Assembly: GCF_000296815.2 (NCBI RefSeq)
Contig: NZ_CAIT01000009.1
Coordinates: forward strand, 1,054,001-1,118,000
Length of the DNA: 64,000 bases
Direction of reading: 5' to 3'
Origin: Fibrisoma limi BUZ 3
Lineage (GTDB): Bacteria; Bacteroidota; Bacteroidia; Cytophagales; Spirosomataceae
How positions within the stretch are numbered: position 1 is the first letter of the stretch; every line of letters starts with the position of its first letter. The notes beneath the pieces were generated by a model that was given only the letters and a program-made list of their open reading frames with translations, had not been told where the DNA came from and searched no databases. This document shows positions 25,775 to 34,963 of the stretch, piece by piece. The translations under genes were made by a program, and so were the position numbers.

Positions 25775-26267
25775 AGTGTAGTAAGAGGTATAATTAAGTG
25801 CATTTTTTGGTGGCTAAGTGTACAATAAATCAACAAAAAAATCAAATTGTTAATAGACGACCAACCGCTCAGTAAAACCCCATCAAGTCGATAGATTTTT
25901 GTTGCACTCCTCTACAAAAATGAGTATTGATTTTGCTTTATAAAAACAAGGTTCTTTGTTATATTAATTTATCAAATGGTATTTTTAAACATGAAAACTA
26001 TATAATATATATAAATGAGTCACTTAACACTGGATGTGTTTAATTTTATCGTTGAATTGTTTAATAAACTTCGAGTTTTCCTCCTTCTTATTCTATAAAG
26101 TTGCTGCATTAAATTTCTTTTAAAATTTTTTAGATGGCTGAATTTTCTGACAATCAGTCCTGCTCCGATCCGTAAAATGACACAAAATTTTACTAAAAAC
26201 CGGTTGTGGAATCGGTGTTCTTCGTTCATCTAATAGATAGTGATGCCTTACGCATGCTGGTCAGACT
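25775..26267. other. Long AT-rich intergenic region between divergent genes
   Basis: 493 bp separating the minus-strand beta-helix genes from the plus-strand sigma factor gene. It is much richer in A and T than its surroundings, with runs such as TATAATATATATAAAT near 26000. It presumably holds divergent promoters, but I see no unambiguous -33/-7 pair, no convincing palindrome and no supported gene. Confidence 0.6.
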
Positions 26268-26861
26268 ATGTTTTTAAAGCGTTTCCGCAGACCCAAACCG
26301 ATTACCGATGCCGAGTACCTGGCGGCTTACCGCAGTACGGGCGATCTGGTGACTCTGGGTGAGCTGTATGAACGCCATATGGACCTTGTTTATGCCGTTT
26401 GCTATAACTACCTGCGGGACCAGGAAGAAGCCAAAGATGCGGTTATGCAGCTATTTGAGCAGTTGGTTACTGACCTGCAACGACACGAGGTGCAGCATTT
26501 TAAGACTTGGCTCCATACTGTTGCCCGCAACTACTGCCTTATGCAGCTTCGCAGGCGAACAAGCCAGCCGGTACGTATCGATGCGGTGGTGGCCGATGCC
26601 TCGGGGGCTGATTTCCAGTCGTCGTCGTCCAACATGACTACCCTCAACCTGGATGATGATTTAGACCTGGAAGAAGACCTCACCAGGATGGAAGCGTGTC
26701 TGCAAACGTTGCCGACCGAACAACGAACCTGTCTGACGTTGTTCTATCTGGAGCAGAAAAGCTATGCTGATGTTTCAAACCTTACCGGCTATGACCTGAA
26801 ACAGGTAAAGAGTTACTTGCAAAATGGTCGCCGAAATCTTAAACTTTGTATGCAGAAATAG
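26268..26861 (+). CDS. ECF-type RNA polymerase sigma factor
   Basis: A 197-residue sigma-70 family protein of the extracytoplasmic-function type. Region 2 covers about residues 28-95 (LYERHMDLVYAVCYNYLRDQEEAKDAVMQLFEQL...FKTWLHTVARNYCL, given here in pieces) and region 4 about 135-190 (LPTEQRTCLTLFYLEQKSYADVS). The linker between them is acidic (LDDDLDLEEDL). It would direct RNA polymerase to a small regulon in response to an envelope signal. The membrane anti-sigma-like protein encoded 27 bp downstream is the probable partner. Targets may include the flanking secreted beta-helix or outer-membrane genes, which is inference from position only. Confidence 0.92.
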   Translation: MFLKRFRRPKPITDAEYLAAYRSTGDLVTLGELYERHMDLVYAVCYNYLRDQEEAKDAVMQLFEQLVTDLQRHEVQHFKTWLHTVARNYCLMQLRRRTSQPVRIDAVVADASGADFQSSSSNMTTLNLDDDLDLEEDLTRMEACLQTLPTEQRTCLTLFYLEQKSYADVSNLTGYDLKQVKSYLQNGRRNLKLCMQK

Positions 26862-26888
26862 GAACCCTGTTTCCGCATCAGTACATTA

Positions 26889-27425
26889 ATGATGGATAAC
26901 CAATTGACTTTCGATGACTTGCGGGCTTATCAGGCTGGGCAGCTTAGTGGCCCGGCGCGGCACCGCGTGGAGCGGTTGCTGTTGGAAGACCCGTTTTACG
27001 CCGATGCGCTGGCTGGTCTGGAAGCCATGCAGCAAACCGGCACTCCCCCCTCGACGCAGTTGACTGAACTGCGGGACGCCCTGCAACAACGTATTCATGA
27101 GTCGGCTACCAAGAAACGACTCTGGCCACTCTGGATCGCTACGACAACGGCAGCTATCCTGTTTATGCTGGCGATGGCTATTTATTTCATTTTCTTCGCT
27201 CCCAAACAACCGGCGAAGCCCAAAAGTGTTCCATCTTCTCATACCAGCCACGTACTGTCGTCACGCGACACGCCCGGTCAGACCAAGGCTGATGGATTCG
27301 AACATAAACCGGTAGAATCGGCCCAAATGCCTGTGTATATGCCTGGCAGGCCATCATTCATGCCCAATCAAGAGTCGCTTGTCTTTCCTTCAGAACCAAC
27401 AGTTGAAACAAATACTCTTGATTAA
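26889..27425 (+). CDS. Membrane-anchored anti-sigma-like protein
   Basis: A 178-residue single-pass protein. The N-terminal 78 residues are cytoplasmic and helical (FDDLRAYQAGQLSGPARHRVERLLLEDP), resembling the start of the Bacteroidota anti-sigma proteins that lack the HxxxCxxC zinc motif. One membrane helix follows (about 79-103), then a Pro/Ser-rich periplasmic tail of about 75 residues. It is encoded directly after the ECF sigma factor gene, the standard arrangement for a sigma/anti-sigma pair, and would hold the sigma factor at the membrane until a signal is received. The start could be either of two adjacent ATG codons. Confidence 0.7.
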   Translation: MMDNQLTFDDLRAYQAGQLSGPARHRVERLLLEDPFYADALAGLEAMQQTGTPPSTQLTELRDALQQRIHESATKKRLWPLWIATTTAAILFMLAMAIYFIFFAPKQPAKPKSVPSSHTSHVLSSRDTPGQTKADGFEHKPVESAQMPVYMPGRPSFMPNQESLVFPSEPTVETNTLD

Positions 27426-27610
27426 AGCACCGGTACCTCTTGCTTCTTCCTCTTTGGTTAGTTTTAGTCCTGTCTGTGTACAGTTTCATCTTAGTTACAC
27501 ACAAATCTAGTCGTACGGCAGATTATTGCTTTCACTAAACTTGATACAATGGATAAAACATTTATCGAACATCCGGCGTTAACGGGGCATATCACTCAAT
27601 TTTGTTTTCT

Positions 27611-28327
27611 ATGTTAAAATCAATTTTTCTACGTTTCTCTCTCCCTATTCTCGCCATCTCGTCTATCTGTATATCAAACGCTTACGCTCAGCAACGCTTC
27701 AGTGCTGGCCCCCGCGTCGGCTTGAACTTGTCTAATTACTGGGGTAATGCTGATAATATGAGTTTTACACCGGGCTTTACGGCCGGTGCGTTTCTGATGT
27801 ATAGTTCGCTGAACCATTTTGGTATCTCAGCCGACGTACTTTACTCGCAACGCGGTACGCGGTATGATGGTCCGCTTTTCGTTTCGCCCGGACCAAGCAA
27901 TACGATCGACTTTCGGCAACGGGTCAATTACCTCGAAATTCCGGTTGTCGCCCGCTACTTTCTGACACTGGCGGGTAATTTCCGACCAAATGTTTTCATT
28001 GGCCCCTCAGTAGGCATTAAACTTAATGCCAAACGGGCCAATGCTGAACTGAACGGGGTCGAAGATGATCGCTTCAATGGCGACAACAGCAACGACTTTA
28101 AAGATCTGGATCTGGGCGCTACGGCGGGTTTCCAGTTGAACTGGCGGGCCGGCGAGCGGCAGCGCTTCCTGATCGACGCCCGTTACACGCTTGGCCTGGC
28201 CGAAGTTCAGTCGAATCTGCCGAACATCTGGGGACGGCGTGAATCCCTCAGCAACTCTGCTTTTACGCTGACACTTGGCTACGGATTCGGCGTAGGCCGC
28301 GAGTATCCAAGCCGTTATCGTCGGTAG
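27611..28327 (+). CDS. Outer-membrane beta-barrel protein (PorT-like)
   Basis: A 238-residue exported protein with a signal peptide (ending NAYAQ) followed by alternating amphipathic strands typical of the PorT/outer-membrane beta-barrel domain: FSAGPRVGLNLSNYWG, GFTAGAFLMYSSLNHFGISADVLYSQRG, YLEIPVVARYF and a final aromatic strand SAFTLTLGYGFGVG. PorT-like proteins are small barrels; some belong to the type IX secretion system, many have no known role. I chose the ATG at 27611 over an in-frame TTG at 27602 because it begins the signal peptide. A strong hairpin follows the stop. Confidence 0.82.
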   Translation: MLKSIFLRFSLPILAISSICISNAYAQQRFSAGPRVGLNLSNYWGNADNMSFTPGFTAGAFLMYSSLNHFGISADVLYSQRGTRYDGPLFVSPGPSNTIDFRQRVNYLEIPVVARYFLTLAGNFRPNVFIGPSVGIKLNAKRANAELNGVEDDRFNGDNSNDFKDLDLGATAGFQLNWRAGERQRFLIDARYTLGLAEVQSNLPNIWGRRESLSNSAFTLTLGYGFGVGREYPSRYRR

Positions 28328-28347
28328 ACAACACCCAATCCTTTTTG

Positions 28348-28377
28348 AAAACCCCATACCAAGCGGTATGGGGTTTT
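28348..28377 (+). terminator. Terminator after the PorT-like gene
   Basis: AAAACCCCATACC and GGTATGGGGTTTT make a perfect 13-bp stem with a 4-nt AAGC loop, ending in a T-run. Confidence 0.9.
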
Positions 28378-28409
28378 TGTTTGTATTATCAAAACGATAA
28401 TTTTCACCA

Positions 28410-28440
28410 CCGACATGAAGTAATCCATCCTTCATGTCGG
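28410..28440 (+). promoter_or_regulatory. Hairpin in the leader of the Wzi-family gene
   Basis: CCGACATGAAG and CTTCATGTCGG form a perfect 11-bp stem with a 9-nt loop, 25 bp before the ATG at 28466. No T-run follows on either strand, so it looks like a leader structure or operator rather than a terminator. Confidence 0.45.
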
Positions 28441-28465
28441 ATATTCGTGTCTCATTTCCACGTCC

Positions 28466-29962
28466 ATGCGGCAACTGTTCGTCTTTGGCCTGATTCTCTG
28501 GTTGAGTCTCCCTTCATTGCGGGCTCAATCGAGCGCTCATCCGTCTCCTCTTCATTATGAAGCCGAGCTGGGGGGTATGGCAACGACCACCGACCGAACG
28601 CCGTTCTGGCTACGTACGAATCAGTACGGTATCGTGCCAACCCGCGGGCCGTTCGGAACGATCCGGGCAGGTGTTTACCGTACGTACCGCCCAATACCTG
28701 ATAGTTTGGCATCTGCCCCCCAACGAAAAATTGATTGGGGTTTTGGCGTCAACGTAGTGGGAAACATCGGATCAAACGATCGGCCTGAAACACGGCAGCT
28801 TCTATGGCCTGAACTGTATGGCAAGATTCGTTTCGGGAAAGTAGAGTTGTTTGCCGGACGACGGCGCGAGGTGTACGGCCTTGGTGACACAACTTTAACG
28901 TCCGGTTTCATTTCCTGGTCGGGCAATGCAATTCCGTTTCCTAAAGTGCAGATCCACACCCCGGATTATATTCCACTACGTTTCCTGAAAAACGTTTTAG
29001 CCCTTAAGGGCGGGTATGCGCATGGCTGGTTCACGGCTGCGTACATCAAAGGGGTTTATCTGCACCAGAAATTTCTGTATGGCCGTTTGGGTAAACCTAC
29101 CTGGAAAGTCAAGCTTTACGCGGGGTTGAATCACCAGGTACAATGGGGCGGCAGAGCCGATTACCTGATTGGAACCCCACTGGCGGTTAACGGGAACCTG
29201 CCGACCTCCTTTAAAGATTACGTTTCGCTCATTACGGGCCGCTATCCGGAAGCTATCAGCACGGATCAGTTTACGGACTTCGACGGGACGAACCGAATTG
29301 GCAACCACGTGGGCAGCTACGACTTTGCGCTTGAGTGGACCCGGCCCAAACGAACGCTGACGCTTTATCACCAACATCTCTACGAAGATGCGTCTGGCCT
29401 GGCGTTTCAGAATTTCCCTGATGGCCTGACGGGAATCCGGCTGCATAACCGCCCGACTAATGCCCGGTTTCACCTGGAGCGACTGGCCCTCGAATTCCTT
29501 ACGACCACCGATCAGGGAGGGGCCGTGTTTGATATGACGGCTCGTTATCAGGGCGCGGATAATTACTTTAATCACAGCCAGTATCGGGAAGGCTGGTCAT
29601 ACAATGGGCGAACGGTTGGGACACCATTCATTGCCCCGAGGACCGAATTTACACCAGAGGTCAACCGGCTGGAGGGTGGTGGCTTCTTCCCCAACAACCG
29701 GGTCGTAGCCTGGCATTTGGGTGCCCAGGCCGTCGCGTTCCGCAACGTAACGCTGACGGCCAAAGCATCGACCAGCCGCAACTTCGGTACGTTCAATCAA
29801 CGTTACGTTCCGCCCTTCCGCCAGTTTTCGTCGCTGCTGTCCGCCCAGATTCATCCTCCACGCTGGTCAGGTATCGTCATGACAACGGCCTTTGCCCTCG
29901 ACCACGGCGAACTATATCCCAACACGTTCGCGAGCTACGTTAGCGTGAAGAAAGTCTGGTAA
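28466..29962 (+). CDS. Capsule assembly Wzi-family outer-membrane protein
   Basis: A 498-residue outer-membrane barrel with a signal peptide (about 1-20, ending LRAQ) and the sequence order of the Wzi family in Bacteroidota: FWLRTNQYGIVP, KIRFGKVELFAGRRREVYGLGDTTLTSG, FPKVQIHTPDYIPL, and a C-terminal aromatic strand pair. In enteric bacteria Wzi is a lectin-like barrel that holds capsular polysaccharide at the surface. Here it lies some 8 kb from the exopolysaccharide synthesis genes and would be the natural surface anchor for that polymer. The stop codon is part of the bidirectional terminator shared with the convergent RraA-type gene. Confidence 0.85.
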   Translation: MRQLFVFGLILWLSLPSLRAQSSAHPSPLHYEAELGGMATTTDRTPFWLRTNQYGIVPTRGPFGTIRAGVYRTYRPIPDSLASAPQRKIDWGFGVNVVGNIGSNDRPETRQLLWPELYGKIRFGKVELFAGRRREVYGLGDTTLTSGFISWSGNAIPFPKVQIHTPDYIPLRFLKNVLALKGGYAHGWFTAAYIKGVYLHQKFLYGRLGKPTWKVKLYAGLNHQVQWGGRADYLIGTPLAVNGNLPTSFKDYVSLITGRYPEAISTDQFTDFDGTNRIGNHVGSYDFALEWTRPKRTLTLYHQHLYEDASGLAFQNFPDGLTGIRLHNRPTNARFHLERLALEFLTTTDQGGAVFDMTARYQGADNYFNHSQYREGWSYNGRTVGTPFIAPRTEFTPEVNRLEGGGFFPNNRVVAWHLGAQAVAFRNVTLTAKASTSRNFGTFNQRYVPPFRQFSSLLSAQIHPPRWSGIVMTTAFALDHGELYPNTFASYVSVKKVW

Positions 29963-30003
29963 AGCCGACCGGACATTCTGCGGCAAGACGCTCGGTCGGC
30001 TTT
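29961..30003. terminator. Bidirectional terminator between convergent genes
   Basis: AAAGCCGACCG and CGGTCGGCTTT form a perfect 11-bp stem with a 21-nt loop, between the Wzi-family gene (+) and the RraA-type gene (-). A-run and T-run ends allow use in both directions. Confidence 0.8.
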
Positions 30004-30009
30004 ACTGCC

Positions 30010-30723
30010 TCAGAACCGCCCGAATTCTTCGTACACGTCGAATGGATTCCGGCCTTCGGCCATCGCCTGCCGACTTTTAGCTTCGCTGGCGAACCACTCT
30101 TCGGCCAGCTCCAGCACCTGAATCGTCAGGTCGAAAGGTACAACAACCACACCGTCATTATCACCGAAAATGTAGTCGCCGGGATTAATTTTCAGGAGTC
30201 CGTCCATACCCTTTACGTAAATTGGAATCTGATAATCCACGACCATAAACCGGCCAAAAGCCTCGACCGGATTCCGAAACCGACAGAAGGTCGGAAAGCC
30301 CATGTCGATGAGGTAGTTTGAATCGCGGGTGGACCCATCGATAACCGCACCAACGCAGCCGTGGGCGTGAGCCGCCGTAGCCGAAATCTCGCCGAACTGT
30401 CCGCACGACGTATCTCCCTGCGTATCGCGCACCTGAACGCAGCCCGGCGTCATGCTCTTGAACATCCCCAGTCGGATGTCATGCACTTTCTCGTCGCGGC
30501 TGGGCGTAGCGATTCCATGCGCGGTAAAAGCCGGTCCTGCTACTTTCATGGTGTGGGTAAGCGGATAGATACCACTGGCCATGCACTGACTGTGGTAACC
30601 GAGATGTTCCAGCGCGTCGGACACTAAACCGGCATATAGCCGTAGGTACCGCTCCCGAATTTCCTGCCAATCATAAGTAACGTTGAACTGTCGGACTGGA
30701 TACGAATTGGTTATGACTTCCAT
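30010..30723 (-). CDS. RraA-family protein, probable 4-hydroxy-2-oxo-acid aldolase
   Basis: A 237-residue protein of the RraA/HMG-aldolase family. It shows the swivelling-domain signatures: a Gly-rich segment with STRDSNY (the Arg-Asp pair that binds the divalent metal and keto acid), FGEISATAAHAHGCVGAVIDG, and the late GDYIFGDNDGVVVVPFD. Members include RNase E inhibitors and class II pyruvate aldolases acting on 4-hydroxy-2-oxo acids. Here the gene is the last of the utilisation locus, downstream of an MFS transporter and in the same locus as a glucarate-dehydratase-like enzyme, so an aldolase cleaving the dehydrated sugar acid is the better reading. The transcript ends at the bidirectional hairpin just downstream. 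Confidence 0.85.
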   Translation of the reverse strand: MEVITNSYPVRQFNVTYDWQEIRERYLRLYAGLVSDALEHLGYHSQCMASGIYPLTHTMKVAGPAFTAHGIATPSRDEKVHDIRLGMFKSMTPGCVQVRDTQGDTSCGQFGEISATAAHAHGCVGAVIDGSTRDSNYLIDMGFPTFCRFRNPVEAFGRFMVVDYQIPIYVKGMDGLLKINPGDYIFGDNDGVVVVPFDLTIQVLELAEEWFASEAKSRQAMAEGRNPFDVYEEFGRF

Positions 30724-30763
30724 GCTTTTGTGTGTTTTACTGATCTATTACTTGCTTGTTCTA

Positions 30764-32041
30764 TTACGATTCTCTGTCCTTTTCGAAAAACCACTTTGCC
30801 GCTCCGGCAATCAGCAAACCACCCAGGATATAGGCCCCTGACAAACTGGCCAGGCCTGCCGTCAGCCCCAGCGTTGGTTTTAATACACCGAGGAGATACG
30901 GCGCCGATGCCCCAATCAGAAACGCGCAGGCCAGCATAAGCCCGTAGGCCGACGACCGGATGCCGGGGGCTACCACTTCATACAGCGAAGCCACAATGTT
31001 TGAATCGTACCAACCCCGAAAGATGCCGAACCCAAACAGAGCCGCGTAGGTCATGACCTCGGTATCGCTCTGGCTGATGAAGTAGATGAACGGCGCACCA
31101 AGCAACAACCCCAGCGACTGCACGACGAGTCGGCTACGGGGGTTTGTCCGGGCGTAGTAGTCGGCGATTCGCGCACCGGACAGGACTCCGAGGAATGCGC
31201 CGAGGTGGTGGTAAAACAGCGACGAGAAGCCAGCATCGGTCAGGCTCAGACCGAACTTATCGACCAGAAATGAGGGCATCCAGGTCAGGTAACCGACGTT
31301 GACGAACACCATACAGCCAAAGCCCAGCGTCAGCAGCACCACAGTCGGCTTCCGAACAACGATTCGGGCCGTTTCGGCTATTTCAGCCAGCACAGGCCGC
31401 TGGCCGACAACCCCAACGTTAGGGTCATCCTTCGGTATCCGGCTGAAGAAAATAAAGGCCAATACAATACCGAACCCACCGAACAGATAAAACGCCCGCT
31501 GCCAGCCGTAGTGCTCACCCACGTAGCCAGCAATCAGTCCACTGAGCACAATCCCAAAGTAGACGGCCGTCTGATGAATTGACAGTACAAACGAGCGGTT
31601 CTTCGGATAGTTCTCTCCCAGCAGCGCGTTGGCCGACGGGGCATAGAACGCTTCTCCCCCGCCCGTTGCCATGCCGCGCAGCAGAATGAACTGCATGAGC
31701 GTGGTGCAGAAGCCGGTAAACAGCGTCGCCATCGACCAGAATAGCAGGCAGACCCCCAGAATATTCCGGCGCGAAAAACGGTCGCCGATGAAACCAGCAA
31801 TGGGTACCAGCAGGCCATAGGTCCATACCAATGCCGATGCGATCAGCCCCAGTTCAGCGTCGGTCAAGCCCAGGTCCTGGCGAATGAGCGGCAGGACTAC
31901 ACTGAATATCTGACGGTCGGCCTGGTTCAGAAAGAACGCCAGCCAGAGCAACACCAACAGCTCCCACCGGAAACCGGCCCGGCCACTGGTTACGAGGGAG
32001 CTGGCAGGCTCAGGTTCGGTTATGAAGTTTGGTTTAGACAT
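30764..32041 (-). CDS. MFS transporter, sugar-acid (ExuT/GudP-like) type
   Basis: A 425-residue protein with 12 membrane helices. It carries MFS signatures: GFIGDRFSRRNILG in the loop between helices 2 and 3, and GARIADYYARTNPRSR in the equivalent loop of the second half. The opening RWELLVLLWLAFFLNQADRQIFSVVLPLI is close to the anion:cation symporter group that includes hexuronate and glucarate carriers. It would import a mono- or disaccharide acid across the inner membrane. Only 4 bp separate it from the GH2 gene upstream. Its presence along with a dehydratase and aldolase supports intracellular use of a sugar acid. Confidence 0.88.
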   Translation of the reverse strand: MSKPNFITEPEPASSLVTSGRAGFRWELLVLLWLAFFLNQADRQIFSVVLPLIRQDLGLTDAELGLIASALVWTYGLLVPIAGFIGDRFSRRNILGVCLLFWSMATLFTGFCTTLMQFILLRGMATGGGEAFYAPSANALLGENYPKNRSFVLSIHQTAVYFGIVLSGLIAGYVGEHYGWQRAFYLFGGFGIVLAFIFFSRIPKDDPNVGVVGQRPVLAEIAETARIVVRKPTVVLLTLGFGCMVFVNVGYLTWMPSFLVDKFGLSLTDAGFSSLFYHHLGAFLGVLSGARIADYYARTNPRSRLVVQSLGLLLGAPFIYFISQSDTEVMTYAALFGFGIFRGWYDSNIVASLYEVVAPGIRSSAYGLMLACAFLIGASAPYLLGVLKPTLGLTAGLASLSGAYILGGLLIAGAAKWFFEKDRES

Positions 32042-32045
32042 GCTT

Positions 32046-34937
32046 TTATTTCCCCAGCTTTTGAACGGTGACAGACTTTGTATCCAGTAATACCTTCACC
32101 TCTGGTGCGTTCCAGGCCGATGCTACGACCGATACGTCCCGTGCTGGTGTTTCGCGCCAGAGCACGTCGGCCGATACCGCACGACTCTCGCCCGGAGCCA
32201 GCCAGAAATAATTATCGTCGGCAACCAGCGCCCGCTTTACGCCCGCTACGTCTATTTTAGTCATGAAGGCGGGCGTTGATCCGGCGTTGCGGACCCGTAC
32301 GGTTACCTGCGAGCGGGCATCGTCCAGTTGTTTCATGGCCACCAGATTACATTCCAGCCGCGTAGCTGACTTCTGCACAGTTGGCTTCAGAAATGGACCC
32401 TTCTCCAGCGTTGGCCAGGCAATGGGTCCTGATACGTATTTGTCGTAAAAGGCTTTGTCGTCCAGCATCGTCAGCGAACGGGGGAAGTACAGCGAGCGGG
32501 AAATCAATTTGCCGGACGCATCTTTCAGCTCGGCCACCACAAACAGAAAGCGGTCTTTGTAATCGGCCGGAATAGTAAACGCACCTATCCTGGCCGTATT
32601 AACCGAAGGCCCGGCGCTGATAGCGAGCGGCTTTTCTGAGTTCCAGAGCGGTTTAAAAGCGTCATCAAATACCGTTACCGTTACTTTATGCCCTGCTAAG
32701 GCGCTATTAGCGTGCGTTACCTTAGCGGTAAGGTCAATCGACTCGCCTGATTTCCAGAGCAGACGGGGTAGATCAATAGCTACGTGGGTCGGTTCGTACG
32801 TCCGTTTCAGGAAGTAATACGGCGCGGCTGCCTGCCCGAACCAGTCCATCATCTGAATGGCAATCACCGGCCAGTGACGTTTGAAGACCCAGGGCATCAG
32901 GCCAGCCGTTACGGGGTAGTTACCCTGCATTTTCTCCGACAGCACCTGATAAAACTCACCAGCCCCAATCTGCGACGCTTCCGAAATGGCCTCAATAGTC
33001 GGGTCGGTCACGTCGGTGATGTGCGAGGCCCGGCTCAGCATACGTGGCACCCGACCGGGACCGTATTCGGTGAAGTGGTGAATGAACTCGGGGTGCGACG
33101 CCCCGAAGTTTTTATCCCACATCTTGCCGAGGCCCGTAAACTCCTTATTGTCGACGGTTTCGTAGAAAAGTCCCGGCTCCGGAATGCTGTGCATACCCGT
33201 TTCCGACACCCACGGCTCAAACTTGTAGCTGCGATTGTACCAGGTCGGGTCCATGTCGGGGTAGGCGTGCATCGACCCATCGTCGGGGGTGGTGCGCACG
33301 AAAAAGCGTTGTTTATCGAAGATGTCCAGGTTCCGTTCGATGATGCCCACGGATGCCGCATTGCCGTAGGAATACGGGTTAAATTCATTACCTCCGTTCC
33401 AGATGACCAGCGACGGATGGTTCCGCAGCCGGAAGATGTTCTGCACGACCTGGGCTTCCCAGATGTCCTGCGGGTAGTCGGGCGTGTCCTGGTTACCAAT
33501 CGGGAAATCCTGCCAGACCATCAGGCCAAGTTCGTTGCAGATAGTATAGAAGTGATCGGTTTCCAGCAATCCACCGCCCCAGATACGGATGAGTTGCACG
33601 CCCATTTTTTTGGCCGCTTCGAGCGTCCAGCGGTAGCGCTCGGCGGGCAAATCGAGCAGGATATCCTGCGGGGTGAAGTTCATGCCCTTGACGAAAATCT
33701 TCCGGCCGGCCGGCGTTCCGGCGTTGACGATGAACTGCCAGTTTTCCCAGCGGTCGGCGATACGCGGCCCGGCCGTGGCAATCCGCTCGATGGTACGGAT
33801 GCCGTAGTCGAAGCTCAGCCGGTCGATGGGGCTACCGTTTTTCTTCAGCGTCAGGTTTACTTTATATAGGTTCGGCTCACCCAGGCCGTTCGGTTGCCAA
33901 AGTTTAGCATTAGGAAGATTCAAATCTTCTTCCAGCCAGATACGCCCGTCGTAGGCTGTCACGGGAAACTCCTTGGTCAAAGCCGTGTTTTTCCCATCCA
34001 TCAGTTCTACCTGCACACTAAGCTTATCGGTGACCGGCTTGAAGCTGGTGCCCTTCTCGTTGGGATGGTTCAACTGGGTGTTATTCCAGGGATGGAGCCG
34101 CATAGTGAGCGAGTGCGTATTGGCAAAGACTTCGGCTGAAAGGTGCAACTGGGCCGCATTGTTCGCTACGCTTTTCGTAGTCAGGTACGGCCGTTCGAGG
34201 TGGTACGGGGGCACAATTTCCAGCCGGACACCCTGCCACATACCGACCGTAAAGAAGGCTTCGCCACCCGAGCCGCCTGAGATAACCCACGGCTTGATAA
34301 TTTTGCCGCTGGCGCGGGGGTTGTAGCCGGTCCGTTTCGAGTAGTCGAACTCACCCGACGCCGTGCGCGGCAGGTTTTCATAGTCAGTAGCCCGATTGCC
34401 CCAGTTGCCCGCCCGCACCTCAACGGTTACTTCGTTTTTGCCGCCAATCGTCAGCAGTCGGCTAATTTCTACCGAGGGACCACCGAACATGCCTTCGTGA
34501 ACGCCCACCAGGCTGTCGTTTACCCAGACTTTTGAGAAGTAGTCAACGCCGTCGAAGCACAGGAATACGTAGTTATCGCGAGCTGAGGCTGGTACGTCAA
34601 ACGTCTTTTTGTAGTACCAGGCTTTTTCCTCCGCCCAGCGATACTGGGTTGAATTCCGGGCGTAATACGGATGGGGTAACTTCCCGGCTTTGTACAACGA
34701 CCAATGCACCGAATTGGGCACGCTGGTCTGAAAAGGGTCTTTGCGGGGTGCTTTAGGGTCAGTTACTGGCTTGTCGGCGTGGGATAATTCCCAACCCGAA
34801 CCCGACAGATCAATGTGCTGCGCGCCCGTTCGGGGTGTGATGCGATAAGGGCTCCAGAGTTTAGGCGCGTCTGATGTAGCCTGCTGTCCGTAAACAGTTC
34901 CGGCTAATGCCAGCAAACAAACGATGAGTTGTTTCAT
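32046..34937 (-). CDS. Glycoside hydrolase family 2 (beta-mannosidase-like)
   Basis: A 963-residue secreted enzyme. I chose the ATG at 34937 because it begins the signal peptide MKQLIVCLLALAGTVYGQ; a longer in-frame extension upstream overlaps the SDR gene and is not signal-like. The order of domains is that of GH2 exo-enzymes: sugar-binding jelly roll (YVFLCFDGVDYFSKVWVNDS), immunoglobulin-like domain, TIM barrel with the acid/base motif WNGGNE (Glu near residue 517) and the nucleophile motif SETG (Glu near residue 578), then C-terminal beta-sandwiches. The motif forms are those of beta-mannosidase, exo-beta-glucosaminidase and relatives rather than beta-galactosidase. It would trim side chains or short oligosaccharides in the periplasm or at the surface. 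Confidence 0.87.
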   Translation of the reverse strand: MKQLIVCLLALAGTVYGQQATSDAPKLWSPYRITPRTGAQHIDLSGSGWELSHADKPVTDPKAPRKDPFQTSVPNSVHWSLYKAGKLPHPYYARNSTQYRWAEEKAWYYKKTFDVPASARDNYVFLCFDGVDYFSKVWVNDSLVGVHEGMFGGPSVEISRLLTIGGKNEVTVEVRAGNWGNRATDYENLPRTASGEFDYSKRTGYNPRASGKIIKPWVISGGSGGEAFFTVGMWQGVRLEIVPPYHLERPYLTTKSVANNAAQLHLSAEVFANTHSLTMRLHPWNNTQLNHPNEKGTSFKPVTDKLSVQVELMDGKNTALTKEFPVTAYDGRIWLEEDLNLPNAKLWQPNGLGEPNLYKVNLTLKKNGSPIDRLSFDYGIRTIERIATAGPRIADRWENWQFIVNAGTPAGRKIFVKGMNFTPQDILLDLPAERYRWTLEAAKKMGVQLIRIWGGGLLETDHFYTICNELGLMVWQDFPIGNQDTPDYPQDIWEAQVVQNIFRLRNHPSLVIWNGGNEFNPYSYGNAASVGIIERNLDIFDKQRFFVRTTPDDGSMHAYPDMDPTWYNRSYKFEPWVSETGMHSIPEPGLFYETVDNKEFTGLGKMWDKNFGASHPEFIHHFTEYGPGRVPRMLSRASHITDVTDPTIEAISEASQIGAGEFYQVLSEKMQGNYPVTAGLMPWVFKRHWPVIAIQMMDWFGQAAAPYYFLKRTYEPTHVAIDLPRLLWKSGESIDLTAKVTHANSALAGHKVTVTVFDDAFKPLWNSEKPLAISAGPSVNTARIGAFTIPADYKDRFLFVVAELKDASGKLISRSLYFPRSLTMLDDKAFYDKYVSGPIAWPTLEKGPFLKPTVQKSATRLECNLVAMKQLDDARSQVTVRVRNAGSTPAFMTKIDVAGVKRALVADDNYFWLAPGESRAVSADVLWRETPARDVSVVASAWNAPEVKVLLDTKSVTVQKLGK

Positions 34938-34963
34938 AATACGTGTTTGGAATAGTCTGTTTG

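Noticed and set aside
26020-26229. 69-codon minus-strand frame in the AT-rich gap
   Set aside because: Composition follows the AT-rich background, with no plausible promoter or conserved motif.
32784-33869. 361-codon open frame antisense to the GH2 gene
   Set aside because: It is a shadow of a GC-rich coding region; the opposite strand carries a complete GH2 enzyme with signal peptide and catalytic motifs.
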